Part shown: one piece after another, positions 51,255 to 59,560 of the stretch | Position numbering within the stretch: the first letter of the stretch is position 1 | How the letters are laid out: the number at the start of each line of letters is the position of its first letter | NCBI RefSeq assembly: GCF_040676775.1 | Contig: NZ_JBFAPP010000013.1 | Span: 1 to 64,000 of the forward strand | Origin: Micromonospora_G sp040676775 | GTDB taxonomy: Bacteria > Actinomycetota > Actinomycetes > Mycobacteriales > Micromonosporaceae | Length of the DNA stretch: 64,000 bases | Direction: 5' to 3' | The notes under the pieces: generated by a model | Told to the model about the DNA's origin: nothing | Database searches by the model: none | The model's input: only the letters and a program-made list of their open reading frames with translations | Translations under genes and position numbers: made by a program

Positions 51255-51446
51255 CTACTCCTCGTCGGCCAGGTCGGGCCGGTGCTCGCGGATCCACCGT
51301 TCGACATCCTCGGCGTTCCACACGTTGCCCTGCTGTAGTTCGGCGACGGGCGCCGGGAATCCCCGGTGTGACGTGATCGCGTAAACGCGCTGGCGGCTAA
51401 TGCCGCCGAGCCGCATCCGGATCTCGTGAGCGCCCATGAGTCGCAT
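51255..51446 (-). CDS. Small AlpA-type helix-turn-helix protein
   Basis: A 63-residue DNA-binding protein with one helix-turn-helix, MGAHEIRMRLGGISRQRVYAI, followed by the wing SHRGFPAPVAELQQGNVWNAEDVERWI. This matches the MerR/AlpA-like HTH_17 group, often excisionase-like. The frame extends upstream as an arginine-rich stretch with no domain; ATG 51446 or 51437 is more likely. No mobile element is seen near it. Confidence 0.65.
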   Translation of the reverse strand: MRLMGAHEIRMRLGGISRQRVYAITSHRGFPAPVAELQQGNVWNAEDVERWIREHRPDLADEE

Positions 51447-51689
51447 ACCCGGACCGGAGACACGCCGCAACGAGTCGCGAGACACGTCCGCTCCCATCCA
51501 TCGGCGTCGGGCCTGGTTGTCCAGGCGTTGCGTCTGCGGGCTGCCGTGGCGCCCCTGCATCGACCGGCGCCCCCGAGCAGCCGGCCGAGCCGGCCACGCC
51601 GCCCCACCGAGTGAGACCACCGGCGACCCGTGACCAGGGCACGGCCGGAGCGTCTCTTGGCCCCTGTAGCGGCGCGGCGGTGATGGCCG

Positions 51690-53477
51690 TCAGGTCGGTG
51701 CGGACGCGAGGGTGTCCGCGACCGGGCGGCGTGCGGCGGCCAGCGCGGGGACGGCGGTGAGCGCGGCGACGGCGAGCAGGACGCCGAGTGCCGCGGCGAA
51801 CATCGAGGAGGCGGGCGCGTACCGGTTGTCGCCCCCGGCGAAGAAGGTCACGAGACCGAAGGGGATCCCCGCGGCGACGCCCGGTATGGCGGGGAGCAGT
51901 TGCGCCACCGCCAGGCCGATGCCGGCCTGCGCGGGTGTCGCGCCGAGCGCGCGGGCGACCGCCAGCGGGTGCCGGGTGTCGAGGACGGCGGTCCAGGTGC
52001 TCACGACGGTGTTGAGCAGCGCGAGCAGGCAGACCACGCCGACGACGATGAGCAGGGCCTGGGTGGTTCGCTCGTCGCGGGCGTCGGGAAGGTCAGAGTA
52101 GCCGAGATCCACCGGCTTGCGCTCCTGCGCGAAGGCCATCAGTACGGCGGCGAGCGCGGTCGTGGTGACCAGGGTGTTCACCGTGACGAGCCGAGCGCGG
52201 CGCGGCCGGCGTGCGTTGATGCGTACGCCGATCAGCAGGGCGGTGGGCAGCCGGCGGGACAGCCAGATGGCCCACCCACGGCGGCGTGGGGGTGTGGCGG
52301 CATCGGCCAGCGCCTGGGTGGTGCTGGATGCGGCGGCGCGTACCACCGGCACCAGGGTCGCCGCGACCGCGATCCCGAGGGCGAGCCCGGTGGCGGCGAC
52401 CACCAGACGCAGCGGTGGCGGGTCGACTCCCACCGAGCCGATGAGCCCCACCGTCGGGCGGAACAGCGCGGGCGCGGCCAGCCAGCCGGCGACCAGGCCG
52501 GTGCCGGCGGCGGCGAGGCCGATCACGAGATACTCGGCGAGGTGGACGGCGGCGATCATCGCCGGTCCGGCGCCGACGGCCTTGAGCAGTCCCACCCGGC
52601 GTCGCTGCCCAATGGCCCGACCGGCGACGATGCCGGCGACGCCGGCCACCGAGAGAGCGGTCAGCAGCCAGCTCCCGATCAGCAGGACCTCCCGTGCCTG
52701 CGCGTTCAGCCGGCCGTTGGCGTCGGCGATGTCCTGCCCGGTGCGGAAGTGCCAGCCCCGGAACCGAGGATTCCCCTGCGACGGGTCGACGACAGCGATC
52801 CCGGCCGCCGGGTCCGCGAGTTTCAGGTTCACCGTGTACGACAGCGGCCGACTGCCGGCGAGCCTGGCGATGTCACCACGGTCGGCCCAGAGCAGGCCGC
52901 CGCCCTCGGTCAGGATGCTGCCCGGCAGGTGCCAGCCGACACGCGGGTACGCGGGCCTGGCCGCGGTGACCGCGATCCCGGTCACGTGCAGCGGGTGACC
53001 CTCGACGCTGACCGGGTCGCCGGTACGCAGGCCGAGGGCGTCGGCGAAGGTCCGCTCGACGACCACACCGCCGGGGCGTACCCATGATCCTTCGGTAACC
53101 GCTGGCCGGTCGACCGCGGCCGGCGCCCCGTCGCGGCCCTCGACGACGACCCGTACGGTCGTGTCACGGGCGGTCAACGCCAGGAACGCCAGCGGGTACG
53201 GCCCACTGTGGGCGGCGACGCCGGGCAGGGCCGTCAGCGGCGCGAGCGCGTCCAGGGCCGCCGGCCCGGAAAATCCCGGCTCCACCACCAGGTCCGGTGC
53301 CGCGGTGGCGGCCCTGGTCTGCTCGTACGGGCGGGTGACGATCTCGTTGAGGGCGAGGCCGAGGGTCAGCGTCGCGGTCGCGGCGGTGACGGCGACCAGC
53401 AGCAGTACGGTCTCGGTCCGGCGCCGGGACAGGTCCCGCACCAGCAGCCGCCACACGAGCAGCAGGCGACCCGCCAC
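51690..53477 (-). CDS. FtsX-type ABC transporter permease
   Basis: A 595-residue membrane protein with the FtsX/MacB layout: an N-terminal helix (ETVLLLVAVTAATATLTLGLAL), an external domain of about 200 residues, three helices, then a second set of helices (LLIVVGVVCLLALLNTVV and others). GTG 53477 lies directly after the stop of the ATPase gene. The frame stays open upstream but overlaps the ATPase. With the ATPase it forms an exporter or a mechano-transmission ABC complex; the substrate is unknown. Confidence 0.87.
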   Translation of the reverse strand: MAGRLLLVWRLLVRDLSRRRTETVLLLVAVTAATATLTLGLALNEIVTRPYEQTRAATAAPDLVVEPGFSGPAALDALAPLTALPGVAAHSGPYPLAFLALTARDTTVRVVVEGRDGAPAAVDRPAVTEGSWVRPGGVVVERTFADALGLRTGDPVSVEGHPLHVTGIAVTAARPAYPRVGWHLPGSILTEGGGLLWADRGDIARLAGSRPLSYTVNLKLADPAAGIAVVDPSQGNPRFRGWHFRTGQDIADANGRLNAQAREVLLIGSWLLTALSVAGVAGIVAGRAIGQRRRVGLLKAVGAGPAMIAAVHLAEYLVIGLAAAGTGLVAGWLAAPALFRPTVGLIGSVGVDPPPLRLVVAATGLALGIAVAATLVPVVRAAASSTTQALADAATPPRRRGWAIWLSRRLPTALLIGVRINARRPRRARLVTVNTLVTTTALAAVLMAFAQERKPVDLGYSDLPDARDERTTQALLIVVGVVCLLALLNTVVSTWTAVLDTRHPLAVARALGATPAQAGIGLAVAQLLPAIPGVAAGIPFGLVTFFAGGDNRYAPASSMFAAALGVLLAVAALTAVPALAAARRPVADTLASAPT

Positions 53478-53478
53478 G

Positions 53479-54207
53479 TCAGCGGCCCCCGCCGTAGACG
53501 GTCCCGGTGCCGGCACCGGCGAGCAGGCTGTCGTCGGCGAACGCCCCGTCACGCATGGCGATCACCCGGTCCGCGACCGCCGCGATGCGGGCGTCGTGGG
53601 TGACCACCACCAGCGTCTGTCCCCCGGCGCGCAACTCCTCGAACAGCCGCAGCACCTCCAGGGTGGCGGCGCTGTCCAGGTTGCCGGTGGGCTCGTCGGC
53701 CAGTACGACCAGCGGTTCGTTGCTCAGCGCGCGGGCGATGGCGACCCGTTGGCGCTGACCGCCGGACAGCGCCGACGGCAGATGCGTCGCCCGGTCGGCC
53801 AACCCGACCCGGTCCAGCAGGTCCAGCGCACGCCGACGGGCCCGCCCGGGTGCCCGACCGGCCAGCAGCGCGGCCATCTCGACGTTCTCCACCGCGGTGA
53901 GTTCGTCCATGAGGTGGAAGGACTGGAAGACGAGGCCGATGTGCTGTCGCCGCAGCCGGGCCAGGGCCCGTTCGCTCATCGTGTCGATCCGGTGCTCGGC
54001 CAGCCAGATCTCCCCGTCGGTGGGGCGTTGTAGTCCGCCGAGCAGGTGCAGCAGCGTGGACTTGCCGCAGCCGCTCGGTCCCATGATCGCCAGCGCTTGC
54101 CCGGCGGGTACGTCCAGGTCGACCTCGTCGACCGCGCGTACGAGCGCGTTGTCCCAGCCGTACCGCTTGGTCAGCCCGCGTGTCCGCAGCGCCGTGGATC
54201 CGGTCAT
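53479..54207 (-). CDS. ABC transporter ATP-binding protein (LolD/MacB type)
   Basis: A 242-residue ATPase. Walker A is IMGPSGCGKST, the signature is LSGGQRQRVAIARAL, Walker B is LVVLADEPTGNLD and the switch is VVTHD. The ATG at 54207 overlaps the stop of the PadR gene (ATGA), so regulator, ATPase and permease form one operon. Confidence 0.94.
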   Translation of the reverse strand: MTGSTALRTRGLTKRYGWDNALVRAVDEVDLDVPAGQALAIMGPSGCGKSTLLHLLGGLQRPTDGEIWLAEHRIDTMSERALARLRRQHIGLVFQSFHLMDELTAVENVEMAALLAGRAPGRARRRALDLLDRVGLADRATHLPSALSGGQRQRVAIARALSNEPLVVLADEPTGNLDSAATLEVLRLFEELRAGGQTLVVVTHDARIAAVADRVIAMRDGAFADDSLLAGAGTGTVYGGGR

Positions 54208-54743
54208 GCCCCCGCCTTCCGTCCAGTGCGATCACGTCCGGTCCACATCCGCTCGCACGCCTCCAGCCACTCCAGGTCGGCCCGCAGCCGCAGTACGACG
54301 CCCTCCAGCAGCAGGCCGGCGACCGGATCCACCGACCGGTCCAGTGCGGCCCGCTGGGTGTCGCGCAGCCGGCGCAGCACCTCACGCCGCTGCGCGTCGA
54401 CCAGGGCCACGGGGTCTGCCAACCGGGCGGACGCGGCTGCCACCAGCTTCAGGTGGAACTCGGTGAGGTCCGGCTTCGGCCAGCTCACCTCGGCCAGCCA
54501 GCCGGCGACCCGCTCCTGCCCCGCCGGGGTGAGCGCGTAGACCCGACGATCGGGCCGGTCCGGCAGACCCTCGGACCGCTCCGAGGCCACCAGTCCGGCC
54601 TTGGTCAGCCGGGCCAGCGTCACGTAGATCTGCCCGGCGTTCATCGCCTCGCCGAGCGGGCCGAGTGCGTCACGCATCCGGGCGCGCAGTTCGTACCCGT
54701 GCGTCGGCTCCTTCGCCAGCATGGCCAGCACCACGTCCTGCAT
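54204..54743 (-). CDS. PadR-family regulator
   Basis: A 179-residue repressor. The winged helix is VVLAMLAKEPTHGYELRARM followed by GQIYVTLARLTKAGLVAS, and a helical C-terminal dimer domain follows. It is the first gene of the operon with the ABC exporter, a typical drug- or antibiotic-sensing arrangement. The promoter gap contains repeated ACCGCTA elements. The ATG at 54743 follows GAGGGG. Confidence 0.92.
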   Translation of the reverse strand: MQDVVLAMLAKEPTHGYELRARMRDALGPLGEAMNAGQIYVTLARLTKAGLVASERSEGLPDRPDRRVYALTPAGQERVAGWLAEVSWPKPDLTEFHLKLVAAASARLADPVALVDAQRREVLRRLRDTQRAALDRSVDPVAGLLLEGVVLRLRADLEWLEACERMWTGRDRTGRKAGA

Positions 54744-54760
54744 CCCGGCACACCCCTCGA

Positions 54761-54796
54761 ATAGACCGCTAATAGATAACCGCTAGCTATAGCGCT
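54761..54796. promoter_or_regulatory. Candidate PadR operator region
   Basis: ATAGACCGCTA, ATAGATAACCGCTA and GCTATAGCGC follow each other within 36 AT-richer bases before the PadR gene. They are likely operator sites overlapping its promoter. Confidence 0.5.
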
Positions 54797-54836
54797 GTCA
54801 AATCACGGCCGGTCAGGGTCGGCCGTCACCGTTGGG

Positions 54837-54842
54837 TAGAGT
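54837..54842 (+). promoter_or_regulatory. Candidate -10 box of the epoxide hydrolase unit
   Basis: TAGAGT. It would start a leader of about 120 bases that contains the leader ORF at 54875-54928 and the hairpin at 54949-54963. Confidence 0.4.
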
Positions 54843-54874
54843 GGCCGCGTCAGCGATGAGGGGAGGTGAGCCCG

Positions 54875-54928
54875 GTGAAGACCCGACGTCACGCCTGGGC
54901 GCTCCACCCGGCCATCCCTGTCCGCTGA
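54875..54928 (+). CDS. Candidate 17-residue leader peptide
   Basis: GTG at 54875, eight bases after GGGAGG (54861-54866), opens a 17-codon frame ending in TGA (54926-54928) and rich in basic residues (KTRRHAWALHPAIPVR). It lies about 40 bases before the epoxide hydrolase start. Together with the hairpin that masks that gene's ribosome site, it could act in translational attenuation. There is no direct evidence that it is made. Confidence 0.45.
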   Translation: MKTRRHAWALHPAIPVR

Positions 54929-54948
54929 CTTCGCGTCGGGGAGAGCGC

Positions 54949-54963
54949 CCTCCTAACCGGAGG
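54949..54963 (+). promoter_or_regulatory. Ribosome-site-masking hairpin
   Basis: CCTCC, loop TAACC, GGAGG. The GGAGG arm is the ribosome-binding site of the epoxide hydrolase gene, five bases before its ATG. The short perfect stem would hide it until opened by a ribosome or a ligand. Confidence 0.55.
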
Positions 54964-54967
54964 AACA

Positions 54968-56119
54968 ATGACCCTCTCCCCGTTCCGCATCGACGTACCC
55001 GACGAGGTGCTCGACGACCTGCGGGCAAGACTTGCCCGTACGCGCTTCACCACCGCCAGCGGCGATCAGCCGTGGCAGGCCGGCACCGACCCCGACTACC
55101 TGCGACACCTGGTGTCCTACTGGCTAAATGGGTTCGACTGGCGCGCCCGGGAAGCCGAACTCAACGCACTGCCGCACCACCAGGCCCGGATCGACGGCCG
55201 CCGGCTGCACTTCCTGCACGTACGCGGGAAGCGGCTGGCCGGTGCGCCCGCACCACTGCCGCTGCTGCTGAGCCACGGCTGGCCCAGCAGCTTCGTGGAG
55301 ATGCTGCCGCTGGTCGACCGTCTGACCGACCCCGCCCGCTACGGGGGCGACCCCGCCGACGCGTACGACGTGGTGGTTCCGTCGCTGCCCGGCTTCCTCT
55401 ACTCGGATCTGCCGAAGGGTCCGCTCACCCGCGCGGCGATGGCACGGACGCTGCACCTGCTGATGACCGACATCCTCGGCTACCAGCGGTACGGCGCCTT
55501 CGGTGGCGATATCGGCGGTGTGGTCACCGGCTGGCTGGGCGCCCTGTACCCCGAGCAGGTCGCCGGCATCCACCTGATCCACCCGCCGTTCCCGGCCAAC
55601 TTCGACGCCCGTCCGCTCTCCCCCGCCGAGCAGGCGTACCTCGACACCGAAGCCGCGTACGACCAGACCGACGGTGGTTACAGCGCCATCATGGGCACCC
55701 GGCCGGACACCATCGCGGCGGCGCTCAGCGACTCCCCGGCCGGGCTGGCGGCCTGGCTCGTCGACAAGTACCGGGACTGGAGCGACAACCACGGGGACCT
55801 GGAGAGCCGCTTCGACCGGGACACCCTGCTCACGATCATCACCCTGTACTGGGCGAGCGGCGCGATCGGCTCGACGTTCCGGCAGTATTTCGACTTCGAC
55901 CACAACGGTCCACGGCCCGCCATCACCGTGCCCGCCGCGTTCACGGTGAGCACCGAACCGTCGCAGACCAACTTCCCGCGCGAGATCGCCGAACGCGCCT
56001 GCACCGACATCCGGCACTGGAGCGAACCGGGTAGGGGCGGGCACTTCATGCCGCTGGAGGAACCGGACCTGCTCGCGGGCGAACTGAGGCGGTTCTTCAC
56101 GTCGCTGCGCCCGTACTGA
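54968..56119 (+). CDS. Epoxide hydrolase
   Basis: A 383-residue alpha/beta hydrolase of the microsomal-type epoxide hydrolases. It has the N-terminal EHN domain (FRIDVPDEVLDDLRARLARTR) and the oxyanion segment LLLSHGWPSS. The nucleophile Asp is in AFGGDIGG, and the His near the end is in GRGGHFMPLEEP. The substrate is unknown. The start is fixed by GGAGG five bases upstream. The leader ORF and hairpin before it are unusual for such a gene. Confidence 0.92.
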   Translation: MTLSPFRIDVPDEVLDDLRARLARTRFTTASGDQPWQAGTDPDYLRHLVSYWLNGFDWRAREAELNALPHHQARIDGRRLHFLHVRGKRLAGAPAPLPLLLSHGWPSSFVEMLPLVDRLTDPARYGGDPADAYDVVVPSLPGFLYSDLPKGPLTRAAMARTLHLLMTDILGYQRYGAFGGDIGGVVTGWLGALYPEQVAGIHLIHPPFPANFDARPLSPAEQAYLDTEAAYDQTDGGYSAIMGTRPDTIAAALSDSPAGLAAWLVDKYRDWSDNHGDLESRFDRDTLLTIITLYWASGAIGSTFRQYFDFDHNGPRPAITVPAAFTVSTEPSQTNFPREIAERACTDIRHWSEPGRGGHFMPLEEPDLLAGELRRFFTSLRPY

Positions 56120-56177
56120 TCGGTCGAGGAGCCGGGTCGCGTCGGCCCGGCTCCGCTGCCGGGAACCTGATGCCGGC

Positions 56178-56690
56178 GTGGTGACTCGCAGGTGCATGAG
56201 AGTTTCGCGGTCGGCTGTCCTGCTCGTTCCGGTCGTTGTCGGTCTGCTCGCCGGGTGCACGGCCGCAGACCCCTCCGTACGGTCGGCTCCCGCTGTTCCG
56301 GCAGCGCCGAGCCCGGCCAGGACGGGCTGCGGTTCGCTGGTCGAAACCGGTCCGCTGCCCGAGTGGGCTCGGGCCGGGTTCTCCGGTGATTCGAGCATGC
56401 CGCACGTCATGGGCGACCGGGGAGACATCGTCGGCGCGATCTTCGGGTACCCGCTCACGGTTTCCAGGCCGGAGGGTCCGACCAACAAGATCCTCTGGGT
56501 GTCGAAGCTCCCGGACCCACCCGGCGATCTCGTGATCGACGCGGATCTCGACGGCTCGGACACCTCCGTCACCCGTCGCGTCGCCGGTGGGCCCGGACCG
56601 TCCATCGTCGACCTACCGGAGCCCGGCTGCTGGCATCTCACCCTCACCTGGTCGGGGCATACCGACACCATGGACCTCACCTACCGTTGA
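56178..56690 (+). CDS. Lipoprotein of unknown function
   Basis: A 170-residue protein with a lipobox, LLAGC, after a hydrophobic segment. It therefore sits on the outer face of the membrane. The mature part is about 140 residues, beta-type, with cysteines in RTGCGSLVETG and EPGCWHLTLTWSG. I do not recognise the domain. The start could be GTG 56178, the next GTG, or ATG 56196. Confidence 0.7.
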   Translation: MVTRRCMRVSRSAVLLVPVVVGLLAGCTAADPSVRSAPAVPAAPSPARTGCGSLVETGPLPEWARAGFSGDSSMPHVMGDRGDIVGAIFGYPLTVSRPEGPTNKILWVSKLPDPPGDLVIDADLDGSDTSVTRRVAGGPGPSIVDLPEPGCWHLTLTWSGHTDTMDLTYR

Positions 56691-56713
56691 CCGGCAGGGG
56701 CCGGTGCCGGTGT

Positions 56714-57466
56714 TCAGCCGGGCAGTGAGCTGCGCTCGCCGCCGTTGGCGACCACCACCGTTCCGTTGACGTAGCTGCTGCGGCCGTCGACCAGGAACAG
56801 GACGACATCGGCGATCTCGTCCGGCTCTCCCACCCGACCGCGGATGTTGGCCTGACCCAGCACCTCCACGCTCTCGCCGAGCATCTGCTCGGTGCCGGCG
56901 GTGCGTACGGGGCCCGGCGAGACGCCGTTGACGCGCACCCCGCTGGCGCCGAACTCGGTGGCCCAGGAGCGGGTGAGCAGTTCCACCGCGGCCTTGGACG
57001 CGCCGTACGCGGCACCGACGGGTGCGACCGTGGTGGCCGCGGTCGAGGTGACGTTGACGACGGCACCGTAGCCGCGCTTCGCCATCGCCGGCGCCAGCGC
57101 ACCTACCAGCAGGAAGGGTGCGCGGGTGTTGATGGCGACGTGCCGGTCGAAACTCTCCGCACTCGTCTCCGGCGTGCTGGTGAAGACGTAGATGCCGGCG
57201 TTGTTGACCAGGATGTCCACCTGGCCGGCGTTCTCGGCCAGCCGTACGACCTCGTCGGCGTTCGCGAGGTCGGCGACCACGAAACGCGCCCGGCCGCCGC
57301 GTGCGGCGATCTCGTCCACCACCTCGCTCCCTCGGAGCGGGTCCCGGCCGTGTACGACGACCTCGGCGCCGCGGTCGGCCAGTTTGAGGGCCACGGCTCG
57401 GCCGATGCCAGCGGTTGCGCCGGTCACCAGAGCGGTACGACCTGCGAGATCAGTGCTGTCGGACAT
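56714..57466 (-). CDS. SDR-family oxidoreductase
   Basis: A 250-residue classical short-chain dehydrogenase. The nucleotide motif is TGATAGIGRAV, then NNAG, the catalytic Ser in NVTST, and the Tyr-Lys pair in YGASKAAVE. Twin operators separate it from the divergent TetR gene, so it is probably repressed by that regulator. The substrate is unknown. Confidence 0.92.
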   Translation of the reverse strand: MSDSTDLAGRTALVTGATAGIGRAVALKLADRGAEVVVHGRDPLRGSEVVDEIAARGGRARFVVADLANADEVVRLAENAGQVDILVNNAGIYVFTSTPETSAESFDRHVAINTRAPFLLVGALAPAMAKRGYGAVVNVTSTAATTVAPVGAAYGASKAAVELLTRSWATEFGASGVRVNGVSPGPVRTAGTEQMLGESVEVLGQANIRGRVGEPDEIADVVLFLVDGRSSYVNGTVVVANGGERSSLPG

Positions 57467-57482
57467 GACATCCCTGCTTTCT

Positions 57483-57530
57483 GGGTTGGGCTACCCAATT
57501 TTTAGCAGCATGTTTTGGGTTGTGCAACCC
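57483..57530. promoter_or_regulatory. Twin TetR operators between divergent SDR and TetR genes
   Basis: GGGTTGGGCTACCC (57483-57496) and GGGTTGTGCAACCC (57517-57530) are 14-base copies differing at two positions. The second is a near-perfect palindrome. They lie 34 bases apart in the shared promoter gap. Confidence 0.75.
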
Positions 57531-57550
57531 ATTCCGGTAGGCTGGTCCCC

Positions 57551-58177
57551 GTGACAGAGAGCCCGGACACGCCCCGCCGGTTGACGCGCAAGGGGCAGGC
57601 GACCCGTGAGCGGATCCTGCAGGCGGCCACCGACCTCATCGCCGTACACGGGGTGGCCGGGACCGGCACCGAGGATGTCCGCAAGGCGGCCGGGGTGAGC
57701 GGCTCGCAGATCTACCACTACTTCGACAGCAAGCAGGCCCTGATCCGGGCGGTCATCACCCGTCAGGCCGACGCGGCGCCGGTCCCCGGCCAGCCGATGA
57801 TGGGCTTGCTCGACAGCTTCGACGCCCTCCGCGCGTGGGCGGACGCGGCGATCGAACGTCAGGAACAGAACGACGGTCGCGGCGAGTGCACGCTCGGCTC
57901 ACTGGCCGGGGAACTCAGCGCAACCGACGAGGAGTCGCGCGAAGACCTCAGCAAGGGGTTCCTCCGCTGGCAGGCACTGCTGCACGACGGCCTGCTCGCC
58001 ATGCGGGACCGGGGCGAACTGCACCCGGACGCGGACCTCGACGAACTGTCCCTCGCCCTGCTCACGGCGCTACAGGGCGGGACCATTCTCGGCCAGACGA
58101 TGCGGAACACACGCCCGCTTCGGGCGTCGATGAACGCGGCCCTGGCCTACGTCCGCTCCTTCGCGCTTCCCGGGTGA
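57551..58177 (+). CDS. TetR-family repressor
   Basis: A 208-residue regulator. The helix-turn-helix is TEDVRKAAGVSGSQIYHYFDSKQALI. GTG 57551 is seven bases after TAGGCT (57538-57543). It diverges from the SDR gene and shares the twin operators, so it probably represses both itself and the SDR. Confidence 0.92.
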   Translation: MTESPDTPRRLTRKGQATRERILQAATDLIAVHGVAGTGTEDVRKAAGVSGSQIYHYFDSKQALIRAVITRQADAAPVPGQPMMGLLDSFDALRAWADAAIERQEQNDGRGECTLGSLAGELSATDEESREDLSKGFLRWQALLHDGLLAMRDRGELHPDADLDELSLALLTALQGGTILGQTMRNTRPLRASMNAALAYVRSFALPG

Positions 58178-58215
58178 ACACCACGAAAAGCCCTACCCGG
58201 TACGAGCGGACGCCG

Positions 58216-58875
58216 TCACAGGCCGAACACCGGCAGGCAGGCCGCGACGCCGTCGACCGTAACCGCGGGCCGCTGCTGCTGGCGCCACCTCTCTCGGGTG
58301 AGCCGTAGGCGGTCGGATACCACGGCCTCGTCGCCACGGGCGTCGACGGAGATGCCGTCGCTCTCGTAGCCGAGCTTGCGGGACACGCCCTGGGAGGAGT
58401 GATTGTCCTGGAAGACCTCGGTGAGCGCGGCATTGGCGCCGAGGTGTTCGAAGGCCAGCGTGAGCAGACCGATTCGCGCCTCGGTTCCGTAGCCCCTGCC
58501 CTGGTGTTCGATCCCCAGCCATGACGACGTCGTGACCTCCCGTACGACCAGGAAGTCACGTGCTCGAAGGGTGACCAGGCCGAGCGGGATTCCCTCGCGG
58601 AAGACACCGAGCCCGAGCCGCCAGGCCGACGTGCTCCACCCGCCGAGCCCGCCCCAGTGGCCCTGCAACACGTGCCGCGCCCGGTCCCCCGGGCCGCCCT
58701 CGGTCCACGGCGTCAGGAACGGGCGCTCGTCCGCGCGGTGCACGCCTCTGCCGGCAAGGTGGGCGAGTTGCGCCAGTTCCTCCTCACGTGGCAGACGAAG
58801 CTCAAGCCTCGGCGTGGAGATGGCGAGACCGTACTGGGGCCACAGGTCGACAAGCACGAGCCCGATCCTGACCAT
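58216..58875 (-). CDS. GNAT-family acetyltransferase (RimJ/RimL type)
   Basis: A 219-residue N-acetyltransferase. Signs are ISTPRLELRLPREEEL, the acetyl-CoA site SWLGIEHQGRGYGTEA and the C-terminal NHSSQGVSRKLGYESDG. It resembles ribosomal-protein and aminoglycoside-like acetyltransferases, but its target cannot be told. It converges on the TetR gene. The ATG at 58875 follows AGGGG. Confidence 0.85.
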   Translation of the reverse strand: MVRIGLVLVDLWPQYGLAISTPRLELRLPREEELAQLAHLAGRGVHRADERPFLTPWTEGGPGDRARHVLQGHWGGLGGWSTSAWRLGLGVFREGIPLGLVTLRARDFLVVREVTTSSWLGIEHQGRGYGTEARIGLLTLAFEHLGANAALTEVFQDNHSSQGVSRKLGYESDGISVDARGDEAVVSDRLRLTRERWRQQQRPAVTVDGVAACLPVFGL

Positions 58876-58993
58876 CAGGCCCCTGCCGCGCTACCGGTTT
58901 ACGACCAACCCCGGTCGTCGAAAGGACGCCCGAGCTGGCGGGGCCGGAGGATCGCCGCGAGCCGGACCAGCCCGGCAGGATAGTTTGGCGATC

Positions 58994-59452
58994 ATGGCGG
59001 ACTGGGAGATCCGGCCGGCTTCGGTGGCGGATATCGAGGCGGTGGCCGAGTTGCGGGCCGTGGTGCTGCGGGCGGACCTGGAACGGCTCGGGCGGTACGA
59101 CGAGCAACGGGTCCGGCAGCGACTACGGGACGGGTTCACACCGCAGCACACCTGGGTGATCGAGGTGGACGGGGCGTTCGCCGGCTGTGTGTCGCTGCGG
59201 CCGGCCGAGGACGCCCACTGGCTGGAGCACTTCTACCTGGTCCCGTACCTGCAGGGCAGCGGCATCGGTACGGCCGTGCTGCGTGGGCTGCTGGAGCGGT
59301 GCGACCGCGATGGCACCCTGGTCCGGCTGAACGTGCTGCAGGGCAGTGCGGCGCGTCGGCTGTACGAGCGGCACGGGTTCACACCTGAGACCGAGAATGC
59401 GGTGGACGTCTTCATGGTGCGCGAGCCGACCTTGGCGGTGCCTGACGCGTGA
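58994..59452 (+). CDS. GNAT-family N-acetyltransferase
   Basis: A 152-residue acetyltransferase with the fold signs WEIRPASVADIEAVAEL, the acetyl-CoA site LVPYLQGSGIGTAVLRGLL and NVLQGSAARRLYERHGF. The substrate is unknown. The ATG at 58994 lies seven bases after TAGTTT (58981-58986). Confidence 0.88.
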   Translation: MADWEIRPASVADIEAVAELRAVVLRADLERLGRYDEQRVRQRLRDGFTPQHTWVIEVDGAFAGCVSLRPAEDAHWLEHFYLVPYLQGSGIGTAVLRGLLERCDRDGTLVRLNVLQGSAARRLYERHGFTPETENAVDVFMVREPTLAVPDA

Positions 59453-59502
59453 TCAGCGCAAGCGATCACTAGTGGTGTCCGGTGGTGCTCTACCGAAGTA
59501 AC

Positions 59503-59550
59503 GGAGAGAGGGTCCCTTCCTGCCGTCCCACAGGAAGGAACCCTCTCTCC
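59503..59550. terminator. 20-bp inverted repeat between convergent genes
   Basis: GGAGAGAGGGTCCCTTCCTG (59503-59522), eight bases, then a complement with one mismatch (59531-59550). It separates the GNAT gene from the convergent ACT-GNAT gene. Confidence 0.8.
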
Positions 59551-59560
59551 TTCGCCCCAG

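Noticed and set aside
51255..51446. Excisionase of an integrated element
   Set aside because: The HTH fold fits, but no integrase, attachment repeats or phage genes are nearby.
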